A stretch of DNA of 64,000 nucleotides. Source: Axinella damicornis. Lineage: Eukaryota; Porifera; Demospongiae; Axinellida; Axinellidae. Numbering within the stretch: position 1 is the first letter of the stretch; each line of letters begins with the position of its first letter. Location of the stretch: the NCBI GenBank assembly GCA_963931865.1, contig OZ007505.1:21304074-21368073 (forward strand), written 5' to 3'. This document shows positions 22,920-32,615 of the stretch, piece by piece. The position numbers were made by a program, and so were the translations under genes. The notes beneath the pieces were generated by a model. That model saw only the letters and a list, made by a program, of their open reading frames with translations, was not told the DNA's origin and did not search any database.

Positions 22920-23548
22920 TAGTCTCGGCCCCAGACCCAAACCAACCCCAGCGTGGATCGCTTCTAGTATACTAGATGCAATCCGTGCTGGGGTGGTTTG
23001 TAGGCCTTGACAAATTATGCTTTTTTTCTGCCCTATTATTCTATTCCCTTATTCTCAGCATTAATGCCTATTATGCTTTGAAGTTGTCCTATTATTCTCA
23101 AAATTATGCTAGCATAATTTGTCAACACTATTCTTCACTCAGCGTTCTTGTACTGCAGCATATATACATTGTACAGGAGCATAATTATTTCTCTAGCGAT
23201 GACTGTTGTTGATATAGTAGTCTGGCAAGATGGAGAACATTCGCTCTACAGCTGCAGAGGATGGCTGAACCAGTATAAGATATAGAATCAGTTTGCACGC
23301 TAATGTTTAGTGTGAGGGTGTGGCTTTGCGAGATGGGCCTGCACGCCAGCGAGTCTGAGCAAGCATGCTGTTTAGTACAGCTTCAATTATAAGTATTGGG
23401 TAAGTGTAGCCTATTATTCTCACAGGTCTGGATATTTATGCCTATTATTCCAGCATAATTCCCTTATGCTTTTGAGTACCTATTATTCTCAAAATTGTGC
23501 TAGCATAATTTGTCAAGGCCTAGTGGTTTGGGTCTGGGACCGAGACTA
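22920..23548. mobile_element. Foldback element interrupting the 26-bp minisatellite
   Basis: Ends TAGTCTCGGCCCCAGACCCA and TGGGTCTGGGACCGAGACTA are inverse complements. TATGCAAC, part of the minisatellite unit, is duplicated at 22912-22919 and 23549-23556, so the insertion point and an 8-bp target duplication are clear. The element carries the MITE at 23003-23520 inside it. Confidence 0.9.
23003..23520. mobile_element. Nested TA-flanked MITE
   Basis: The inverted ends GGCCTTGACAAATTATGC and GCATAATTTGTCAAGGCC are flanked by TA on both sides (23001-23002 and 23521-23522). Inside, the phrase TATTATTCTCAAAATT(A/G)TGCTAGCATAA occurs twice, near 23090 and 23480. No transposase frame is present. 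Confidence 0.8.
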
Positions 23549-23690
23549 TATGCAACAAAAGCTGGGGAGTCCAGTATGCAATAAAAGCTGGGGAGTCCAG
23601 TATGCAACAAAAGCTGGGGAGTCCAGTATGCAACAAAAGCTGGGGAGTACAGTATGCAACAAAAGCTGGGGAGTACAGTATGCAACAGAG
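23549..23690 (+). repeat. 26-bp minisatellite, second block
   Basis: Five copies of the same 26-bp unit as the first block, continuing in register after the foldback insertion. The variant with GCAACAAAAGCTGGGGAG predominates. Confidence 0.95.
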
Positions 23691-24116
23691 TATGCTGAGG
23701 ACTACAGTAAATGCTAATGCTGGCTGATTGTAGCTAGCTACTACAACCCTACTCTTACTGTGAACCTTGCTTCTGTCTGTACCTTGTACCCCTTGGGGTT
23801 CATGAGCAAAGTTAATGACCTTCTAAAATCTAAAGTTTTGCCACAAAGCAGCAAACCCACTTAACATAACAGTGACCTGTGCTTACCATAATAAGACATG
23901 GTAACTGGCTAACTTGGAAAATCAAACTGCCTTCATTGTAAGATTCAGAAAGACTGATTGAATCATGAAACCACTTACATTATGAAATAACATGCACAAT
24001 TGCACAAGCATAATAACACTATATGTACGTAAGTGTACATAATCCTAGTTAAAAAAATGTGGCAAAAACGTTTCAGCATCATATTATTCTACTGGTTGAA
24101 CTTCTGGCTATACAAT

Positions 24117-25124
24117 TCAGTGCAGTTCAACTAAAGGATTATAGCCGCTGTTACGCATCCACCCCACAATCCGATTGAAACGGTCTCTATTGATCATTGG
24201 TCCATAATTCCAATTCCTACTGAGGTCCTGATATGCGTGGACACCATACACAACACGCTGTCCTTTATCCAAGACTCCAGACGTGTCTCTAGCTTCACTC
24301 ATGAGAGGAGCACCGTACGTGCCCACGGCATCGCATCGATAAGTGAGAGTTTGTCCACTGTGAGCTGTCGATGAGAAATGGCAGCTGGACGAATAGGCTG
24401 AGTGATAGAGACAACCCAAGTTAAAGCGCTTATCTGTTGGATAGCCAATCAGATCAAGTCCCCTGTTAGTCCACGGAGAAGTATACCCAAAGCTAGCCCA
24501 GCAAGGTGATCGCCGTGTACTGCTGGTGATGATCAGCGCATAATTGTGTTGTGGTAGGCGACTTACGGTGTAGCCAGTAACAGACAAAGCTCCAACCCCA
24601 GTCATCCTTGTTCCATATCGATTACAGTTTCGCCCCCGAATAATATCGTAGTTTCCCCTCCAGCGGTTTGTCACTGTATTGTATACACAACTTGCTGCAG
24701 TAAGAGCGTGGTAGGGCCCAATGAACACTGCAGTGCATCCATTATCGAGTTCACCAATGGCGCAGTATGGGAGGCGAGAAAAATCGGAGTTAGAAATGTA
24801 AAGGCGTTCATCGTCATCAAAAATGTGGCGTTTTTCTTCCTTGTCTTCTTCGAAATGTTGCTGAGTTTTGTATTCAAGGAAATCTTTCGTAGTCAGATTC
24901 AAACGATAAAATGCTATTAGTTCGTCTATGCTCTCACGCTTAATGGTTCCATTGGCAAATGCCTCGATTGCAATCTCCTCCAAATTGATCACCATCTCCT
25001 CTTTTTCCTTTGGCTCAAATGCGGATCCTTCCAAGGTGTTTTTGTCCTCTTTCGGCAGTGGGCTTGCTTCAGTGTGCATTACTGCAACAGCTGCAAAGAA
25101 GAGCAGGAGAATAGACGATTTCAT
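24117..25124 (-). CDS. Secreted trypsin-fold pseudoprotease
   Basis: A single open exon encodes 335 aa. It starts with a signal peptide (MKSSILLLFFAAVAVMHTEA), then an acidic pro-region and, after KEEKRHIFDDDERL, a trypsin-like fold domain with CTAVFIGPYHALTAASCV, YALIIT and CDAVGTYGAPL. It resembles the PRSS23/glutamyl-endopeptidase-like branch. All three catalytic positions look replaced: the TAAHC His is Ser (TAASC), the Asp before the YALI strand is Asn (HNYALI), and the GxSGSP serine motif reads GTYGAP. Protease activity is therefore unlikely; a binding or structural role outside the cell is inference. The gene has no introns, its own TATA box and long upstream direct repeats. Confidence 0.8.
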   Translation of the reverse strand: MKSSILLLFFAAVAVMHTEASPLPKEDKNTLEGSAFEPKEKEEMVINLEEIAIEAFANGTIKRESIDELIAFYRLNLTTKDFLEYKTQQHFEEDKEEKRHIFDDDERLYISNSDFSRLPYCAIGELDNGCTAVFIGPYHALTAASCVYNTVTNRWRGNYDIIRGRNCNRYGTRMTGVGALSVTGYTVSRLPQHNYALIITSSTRRSPCWASFGYTSPWTNRGLDLIGYPTDKRFNLGCLYHSAYSSSCHFSSTAHSGQTLTYRCDAVGTYGAPLMSEARDTSGVLDKGQRVVYGVHAYQDLSRNWNYGPMINRDRFNRIVGWMRNSGYNPLVELH

Positions 25125-25209
25125 GTCGCAAGTTTCAATCTATTGCTTGTCAATGGCTTGTTGAGGAGCTGATTGCTGGTCGATGAGTTTTGTGTTAGCA
25201 AGTGCTGGT

Positions 25210-25217
25210 CTTTTATA
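25210..25217 (-). promoter_or_regulatory. TATA box of the pseudoprotease gene
   Basis: The minus strand reads TATAAAAG, 86 bp upstream of the start codon at 25124. The distance fits a short 5' UTR. This is the clearest core-promoter element in the window. Confidence 0.6.
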
Positions 25218-25237
25218 CACTCTTGGAGTGGTGCCAC

Positions 25238-25811
25238 CAGGTTCATGGGTCATCACTTGAAATCTCCCAATGTAAATCATTTACACTGTCTGCACCCACC
25301 ACTTTCACTTTGTGGCAGATTGGCTGTGAATGTTCCCCCGAATTAATTGTAGCCATGAGCTTGTTCAAGGTCAAGAGTGTAATTGTAGTTGTGATGTTGA
25401 AAGCTGCCAGGTTAATGGATCATCACTTGAAATCTCCCAATGTAATTCATTTACACTGCCTGCACCCACCACTTTCATTTTGTGGCAGATTGGCTGTGAA
25501 TGTTCCCAGAATTAATTGTAGCAGAGCTTGTTCAAGGTCAAAAGTGTAATGGTAGTTGTGATGTGATGAAAGCTGAGGTATCTCTAAACCTGTCTTTACT
25601 GAGCAGCCATGGATAAAATATTATTAATGAAAAAATGAATATGCAGTCAAAGGTCAAAAGTGTAATTGTAGTTGTGATGTAATGAAAGCTGAGATAGACA
25701 TTGCTCAAAATGTGTTGACACAGCAGCCATGCATAATTGTAAAAAGATGAATCTGTGGTCAGAGGTCAAGAGCTATAGTGCAATTGCAGTTGTGATGCAA
25801 ATGAAAGCTGC
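25238..25811. repeat. Promoter-proximal direct repeats (about 170 bp unit)
   Basis: Two full tandem copies start at 25238 and 25408, sharing TCATCACTTGAAATCTCCCA, CACCCACCACTTTCA and GTTCAAGGTCAA. Two partial copies of the last third (CAAGAGTGTAATTGTAGTTGTGATG) follow near 25650 and 25765. The array lies directly upstream of the pseudoprotease TATA box and could hold regulatory sites. Confidence 0.8.
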
Positions 25812-26692
25812 TCAAACCACTCTGCACAGTACATGGGTGCATGTGTTTAATCGCTGGACAGAACTATGATTCCCCAGACTGCCATACAATGCCACATTCA
25901 GTGTAGGACAGAATCTAAATGTATAGTGAATTACGTAACTGATTGACTCCTCAGGTAGTGGGATATATGTCCAATATTCCACCAAACAAAGTGGTGTAAC
26001 GTGGTGTTGTGTCATGTAGTGCCACAACTCAAAGGGCTCAGAGATTATCACCAGCTTATCACAATGTCATAGCTATGTGACTTGTAGCACAAAAATACAC
26101 GTTTTCCTGTGCTATTCCTGCTCAATGTGGGGGTACACTGTAAACAGTGCAGAAAAATCGAGATAGTAGCTAGCTAATTATCCAGAAATGTACCAGTGCA
26201 AGATGCAAGATGGATTGAAGTTAGCATGTGTGGATGTAAACTGTGTAAGCAGGAGAAAAGGGAACTTTGCCTATAGCTACAAGGGGCGGATCCAGGAATT
26301 TAGAAAAGGGGGTTCGCATATGCAGGGCTGCTGCCGCAGTGCATATATAGAGGCGCGTAGCGCCGATCAGCCTCCGCGCGAACTGCGGAAATTTTTTTTA
26401 GCCTTTATTTTTCAGTTATCAGGATGGGCTCTCGTGGCACCTTCGCGTGCTTTGCACTGCAAGTTCCAGATGTAAAAGGATTTGCAGGACCCGGGGCCGC
26501 CATGTACTTCCTCAAATTTTGCTCACGCAACGTAATACGTACGTACACGTAAATATACTAGATCGTGGTCTCGTTCCCAAGCCGTTCGGTTTCAGCCAGG
26601 AGTTGATTGATTGACATCTCATGACCCTTATGCAGGATGGCATACAGAACACAGAAAACGAAGACAGGAATGAACTCATACAATATTAAAAT
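25812..26692. other. Intergenic region with a GGCGGATCC-type repeat
   Basis: No gene recognised. Positions 26283-26480 carry GGGGCGGATCCAGGAATTTAG, GGGGGTTCGC and TTTTTCAGTTATCAGGATGGGCTCTCGTGGCACC. Related phrases occur at 28330-28470 and in the element at 49759-50310, so this is a dispersed repeat copy. Confidence 0.6.
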
Positions 26693-28180
26693 TTAGTTAT
26701 TGTTCCAAATGACCCTAAAAATTTGATTTAATAATTTTCCATAGTTATATAGGTCCTCAGAGCAGGTCTTGAGAGCTTCCATACAATGTTCTGCCGAGAT
26801 ATCCAAAGAGGTGTGTTCTGATAGAAAGTGATCAACCACTGACTCTGATTCAACGTAATGGGAGCATTCATCTACTGGGCATTTGTTGTCAGAGTGCACA
26901 TGTAGGCTGAGAAGCCTCAACAAAGCCTGAGAACATAGTGTTCCAAAATGGCCTCTTTCCAAAGCGTGGTCCCACACTTTCGGCCAACTGCTGTTAGTAG
27001 ATGTGGCGATATTGAGAACCCAGTGTTGTGAGGGATGAGAGTCACATTCTGACAATAGGAGACTGTGGTCCATAGATATAATGTCATTCTTCAATTGAGA
27101 CAGAGAGATCTCCTCAGGAGAGGATAGCACTGTGGAAGTGAGGTTGGTACCATACGCTGACTCTAGGAAGCGACACTGTTTGACCAATACCAGGGATTCA
27201 ACGTCATTGACTGCAAGCGAGCGGAAAACACGAGAACTCAAAGATTCCTCCTTCAATAAGATCTTCAACAGGAATGCCAACTTGATACACAGAATTCGAG
27301 CTCTGATACTAGGCCACTGGAGGGCCAGGCGGACAATGTTCGTTGCTGTTGTCTTACGCAAACAGAGAATTCGTCTTCCAGTTTCGGCTTGGAAAGAATT
27401 GAGTTTCTTCAGAAGTGACAGATTTAGTGCCCATGATTCGGCGCCATAGAGTAGGACTGGAAGCACACAACTTTCGACAATACTTCTCGAGGAGAGAGGG
27501 TTTAGCAACCCATGGAAGACACCACTGCCCCTGGCAAAGAAAGCACCCCTGGCCTTCTTGATGTTTTGCTCGATCCAATTGGCACTAGAGGGGGAGGATG
27601 ACCACCAAGCTCCGAGACATCTGGCAGACTGGACAATGGGGATTTCTATGCCATCCACTTCAATACATGACTTGTTAGCTGGAACAGAAGGCGATATAAC
27701 TGCTTCACACTTTTCAGTGCTCAGGGTGAGGTTTCTGGACTTTGCAAATGAGCTTACAGCAGAGATCTGAAGCTTGCAGTCAGAGAGGTTAGTTGATAGA
27801 GAGCGAATATCATCGGCGTGAGACAGGGCTCCAATGAACAAGCCATTGATGCTTAAACCGCAAGATTTTTCTCTCAGTTCCACCAATATAGGGTCCATCA
27901 CTAGGAGAAAAAGGACAGGTGAGAGAACCGAGCCCTGTCGAACACCCCGGTGGATTGGAAAGGGTGATGATGACAGGCCTTTTAAACGGACAGACGAGTG
28001 AGGGTCTTTGTACCACTGTTTTATGAGGCGCCAGGATTTGCCCGTCACACCCGCACGTTTAAGATGGCTCAAGAGGACTGGGTATTCAACTGTGTCGAAT
28101 GCTGAGGCCAAATCATAGAAGCAAGAGTAGATATGATCTCCTTCAGATGTGAACTTAGCTATTGCTTCCGTGAGTTGCAA
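26693..28180 (-). mobile_element. 5'-truncated LINE reverse transcriptase (one open frame)
   Basis: A 495-aa frame holds non-LTR reverse-transcriptase motifs: CFYDLASAFDTVEYPVLL, RGVRQGSVLSPVLF and a catalytic box HADD in place of the usual YADD. It then has the typical LLYGAESWAL thumb region and a C-terminal Cys/His motif (CPVDEC ... H ... H). The endonuclease and fingers are missing, so the insertion is truncated at about 28180. The frame is intact over its length, indicating a fairly recent copy. The His in the first box position is unusual, but a related copy at 38.8 kb also has HADD. Confidence 0.85.
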
Positions 28181-28842
28181 TGTAACGGCTAGCGCTAGTA
28201 GCTAACTGAGCGCTCGATGTTGCCCTCGATGCTCGTCACCGCTGCAAGCGCGCGCTTGAAATTATAGGTTGAAAGTAAGGTAAGTTCTTTATTAATTCAA
28301 CTGTAAGAAGAGGGGTTCGACCGACCCAACCAACTACCCCTGGATCCGCCACTGGTCAGGGGCTTAGGCGAAATGGGGGTTTCGAAGAGCTGCCGAAGGC
28401 AGTGAATTTTCCACGGTCGTTTTTCAGTTACCTGGATGGGCTCTCGTAGCACCTCCACCACTCTGCACTGCACTGCCGCTGCTTTCTGGTTTCCCTGCAA
28501 TCCGTGACCGCGTCTCACTCTCGACGTAGGAAATTATTATAATCGTCCTGTAGCCACGTGGCGATCGAGTTATGTACTTCTATATACATGTATATAGAGC
28601 GTCGCAGTGTATCCAGCAACAGAAAGGTCAGAAGTACTGCAACAAGAACATTTAGCCAGCTAAAACAGTCTCAGTTAGTGTGTGGGCCTCAGTTCGAATT
28701 CTCGGTCTGGTCCCAGGAGGGGTTTCCTGAAACCCCTGAAACCCCCCTGCCTACGCCCCTGCAAGTGGACACCGGAAGTAACACAATGTCATGAATGTAG
28801 TTAGTGATGCAGGGAGAGAGAGACTCTATCCACAGAAAAATT

Positions 28843-28920
28843 CTGGGACCAGAACCCAAAACCTCATGAATTAGCTACTAGTCATGCAGATGCTCTTACC
28901 ACTAAGCCATTGGGCCCACA
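28843..28920 (-). repeat. tRNA-like sequence, probably a SINE head
   Basis: On the minus strand TGGCTTAGTGGTAAGAGC forms a good A box and D arm, and TTGGGTTCTGGTCCCAG forms a T arm with a B-box-like loop. A four-pair anticodon-like stem (CTGC/GTAG) would expose GAC. The acceptor stem does not pair and the variable region is long, so a tRNA-derived repeat is more likely than a working tRNA gene. Confidence 0.4.
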
Positions 28921-29741
28921 GCAGAGGAGCAGCCAGGGACTAAAATAATTAATTAGACAGCAACTGCACATGCTAGTAGTATTCATGGGAAATTGTAGGC
29001 CCTGGGCACAGCACACAAGCTGCATTGCTTGGAAGCGTCAGCCGAACTGATTCTCTCTGCTAAATCATCCAGTATTATAGCACAGCCAGACTGTGTAAAC
29101 CATGCATGCGGAGACTGTCTTGAAAGGAAGTCAGCAAATTATTAATTATCCATGAGCATTGTATTGCCCACTGAAATTTGTGGGTGCAAACAGTAAGAAT
29201 CCAGCCTACAGTTGAACAGTCAGTGTTGTCCTAAGCTTTTCCTACTGAAAGTTATGAGTGCAAGTAATGTAAACCAGGGTCTGTGTAAACCTCCGTTTCA
29301 CAACTGTGCACCCTGTACTTGTATAGCTATAGACATTCTGACATCATCTTCTATTTCCTGGTTTCACATCTGTGCACCCTGGCCTCAGATATAATGACAT
29401 CATCTTTTGAAAGCTGTGCTCATCATAATTTTAAAAATGCTTCTGTTTCCCTCGGTTCAAAAGTGTGTATACCCTAGTACCTTGCAGATATCACATCATC
29501 CCAACGAAGGCGTGTTAGCCACCATGCATGCATGGTCTCCCTTAACCTCGTATGCCACTGTTAAACAGTAATAGTTGTGTATCACAGCTGGCTATAGCAT
29601 TGTGTACAAGGCAGTGGTGGCGCAGAAGATAGAGCTCAGGAGGTGGAAGTGAAGTCTGCAGAGCCTGTGCAGTAGCTAATGAGATGTATATATCCACACA
29701 AAGCAAAGAAATTGTTTTCACACACGATTGTCTCCTATCAG

Positions 29742-29872
29742 GCCCCCTTACCGAAACTTTAAGGGGCTACAACCCCTGTGCTTCTGCCGCCCTTTGTACA
29801 AGCCTTGTGTACACCAAGGCGGTGGAAGCACAGGGGCTGTAGCTAGTCCCCTAAAGTGTTCGCATAGGGGTA
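29742..29872. repeat. Imperfect long hairpin
   Basis: CCCCTGTGCTTCTGCCGCC on the left pairs with GGCGGTGGAAGCACAGGGG on the right, and the complementarity extends outward through the AAGGGGCTAC and GTAGCTAGTCCCCT segments. Arms are about 50 bp with a short loop. Confidence 0.7.
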
Positions 29873-30949
29873 CAAGGGTGTCTTTATTCACTGGACTGGA
29901 GTGACTTTTTTTCCATCACAATAGATGACTCTCTACCGTCTGTGGTATAGTGACTAGTTAATATCCATTGACTTTCAGGTGTCCTTCTTTGAAGCTGACA
30001 ACTGAGCAATGGCAGCCAGTATTACATTGCACAGACCATATTTTTTTTACAAGCTACCAGCTAGGAGTCTAACATTAACACTACTCTTATAGCTATTAAT
30101 ACTGCAATTGCATGCCTACTGAAAGTTGTGGGTGCAAGTAGTGTAAACCAGAGGATCCTATATAAACTTTGCCTCCTCAACTTTCACAACTGCACCTGCA
30201 TTGTAACCAGCAGTCCACATGCATGCACATGAGCACTATACTGTTTTCAGTTGCCGGGTACAGTGGTCTCCTCTCCATTTCTGCAGTATAGCCAAGTGTC
30301 GATTGGACGGTTTAGTCTCTGCATAGATGTGTTCACTCACCAATGGTGGCCAAGCACCGGCACGTGCAATTAATTAATATATAATTATAATATTAATTAA
30401 TTCACAGTAAAAGTGGAATTGCTGTTTTGACAGTAGGTAGCTAGCTATTTAACACTTGCAAAAGTGATGTTGAGATACCGCTGCAGGAATGATGTATACA
30501 TGAAACTCCCAAACCATATTTCCAAGTTGCTATAATTATAGTGATATATAGCGTACATGCTGGCATATTCAATAGCACAGTCACCCTGCGTCTAAATTGA
30601 CAGCGCTGGGAATTATGTATAGGCCATGCAAGCTTCCTCTGTCAAAGGTAAAGCTAGCTTGCACTTTGGGGGTGACTATTCACTAAAACAAGTGGTCTAG
30701 AAGTATCATTCCTGAGTGTGAAATCTAGCAAACAAGTGTTGTTTGGGAGTTTGGAAGAATTGTAAACATCATTCCTAAGAGTGTGACTCATGCCAGTGAA
30801 GTAACAATCGCTAAGCACCGGTGGCTTACTCTATAAATATGCACTTGTGCACCCAGGGATGTTACATGCACGAAACCACTGCATATGCATTAGCAAAGGA
30901 TGCATGACACTGTCATACTAAAACACTAATATGATACATGTTAATATGA

Positions 30950-31250
30950 TTACAATAGTATAATTATCATAATGCTAGGTGAAGTAACAGCAACATACGG
31001 TAAGCTATTCCACAGCAAGTGAGAAATAAAATGTATTGGTGTTAGTCTAGAGGATGAGATGGTGTCCATCCTAAATCTTAACATTGTGATATGAATACGA
31101 TGCACCCTTATTGTGTACCATGTACAAATTACTGCTATGTGATAAAAATTGTTGTCATTTTCTTTCAAGTGTTGAAACATCAATATTCTGGTCTGTGGAA
31201 TAATAGTAATCATGGTTACAACAGTGTTAAATGTGCACACATGCGGCAAA
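30950..31250 (-). pseudogene. Decayed LINE 3' end
   Basis: The minus strand includes LLWNSLPYVAVTSPSI, resembling the conserved (x)WNSLP..VV...S segment at the C-terminus of LINE reverse transcriptases. The upstream residues are out of frame. It is a short, low-confidence relic. Confidence 0.4.
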
Positions 31251-31427
31251 ACTCAGGACTTGTATAGGAGTAACTTACAACATTATAATTAGGAAACAGG
31301 TACTTTAGGTTTAAACAGTGCATCATTTTTGCAAATTGCAGTTACTGCCTCAACTGTTCTATAATTATTACAAATTCCACCAATCAGTGCAAGTCAATAG
31401 AGTATGTACGTATACCTCTCTGGGGTA

Positions 31428-31509
31428 TAAGCCTCGTTCCCAGGCTCTCCCATGCGCAATCGAATACTGTAAGCGACGAAAAGCTGGACGGGGCCTGGGA
31501 ATGAGGCTA
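31428..31509. mobile_element. Foldback MITE, 82 bp (TAGCCTCG-tip family)
   Basis: Tips TAAGCCTCGTTCCCAGGC and GCCTGGGAATGAGGCTA. The 11-bp TCTCTGGGGTA is duplicated exactly at 31417-31427 and 31510-31520. Confidence 0.85.
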
Positions 31510-31541
31510 TCTCTGGGGTACTCTATTGAAGGCCCCAGGAT

Positions 31542-31979
31542 TAGTCTAGCGGGCTAGCCCCTCGAATTTTCCCCAGCACGGATCGACTCACGTGACCGCA
31601 CGGGGAAAGGAGGGTCTAGAAACTTTGGACCACTTTGCTTGGGCTCTACTCGAAATCAGGTAGAGCCAATCAGATTGCAGCTGTCACGTGGTGATCTTTC
31701 AAATCGCTCGGTACAAGCGTTGAGGACTGTTTGAAGTTGCCTGCGTTTTCTGCTCTCCTGCACAACACCAAACAGACAGAAGTACAAACAGCCAACGAGG
31801 TTATCGGGCTGGAATGGACTGACTGCAGTTGCACTAATATTATGATGTAAACACACGTGATGTAGCTGAATTGCATTCTTTAGTAAAGTGATCCAAAGTT
31901 TCTAGACCTTACTTCTCTGCGCGCGCATACTGAAAGCGATTGAGCACTGGAGAAAGCGAAGGGCTAGCTTGTTAGACTA
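31542..31979. mobile_element. Foldback element with TAGTCTA ends, 438 bp
   Basis: TAGTCTAGCGGGCTAGCCC at the left is answered by GGGCTAGCTTGTTAGACTA at the right. Inner arms GGTCTAGAAACTTTGGA (31612) and TCCAAAGTTTCTAGACC (to about 31908) are exact complements. GCCCCAGGAT flanks both sides (31532-31541 and 31982-31991), with two extra bases on the right. Confidence 0.75.
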
Positions 31980-32615
31980 TAGCCCCAGGATATGCACAAC
32001 TATGTTGTTTACTGCCAACTTTTGAATCCATGCAAGGCAACTAGTGTCTTTAAATTATAGGCAGTGCACATCTTGTTGTATGATTTTGTTGGAGGTGCAA
32101 ACGGCTGCAGAGCATGCAAAGTCGGGTCAATGATGGCATTGGTGGGTGGAGTCAGGTTGTCAATGAGGGGCGCATGCAGAGCTCGAGCCATGTGACTGCT
32201 TGCATGCACAAGTCACTCACACACCTTGTAGTTCTATGTCAGTGCTAATATCTGGCTTGTCATAGTGTCATAGCCAGCCTGTTTTTTCTACCTGGTTTGA
32301 AATAGACAGGCCCTTGTTAGCCACCATTGTGGTAAACCCTCATGGGTAATAAAAGCTTACCACACCTCGTAGCAAATTCAGCATTGTTTGCAGCACACTC
32401 TGTGTGGTATCTGCCAATAGCTGGCGGTCACAAGGGACATAAATTGAAGTCAACTGTTTCAATTCTAGTGACAATTGCAATTTTCGAATTGTATTTTGCG
32501 CATTTTAGAAAATTTCATTGCAGCCTCTATTGCATTTTATTGCAAATCATTTGTTATCATAGTGTTTATTCATCCATGAAGAATGGAATGCTACAAATGT
32601 TGCTTATAGGGTAAT

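Larger units (their letters stand above)
28181..32615. other. Long gene-poor region
   Basis: No protein gene recognised. It contains a GGATCCGCC-type repeat (28316-28480), AGGGGCGTAGGCAGGGG-type repeat ends (28720-28765, inverted), a tRNA-like sequence, a long hairpin at 29742-29872, a LINE 3' remnant and two foldback elements. Stretches 29000-29700 and 29900-30900 show nothing beyond simple AT-rich DNA. Confidence 0.55.

Noticed and set aside
22409..23010. Open frames of 128-169 codons in all frames of the 26-bp array
   Set aside because: All arise from cyclic reading of one repeat unit; the frames share the same residues shifted.
28843..28920. A functional tRNA-Val (GAC) gene
   Set aside because: The D and T arms look right but the acceptor stem does not pair and the variable region is too long; listed as tRNA-like repeat instead.
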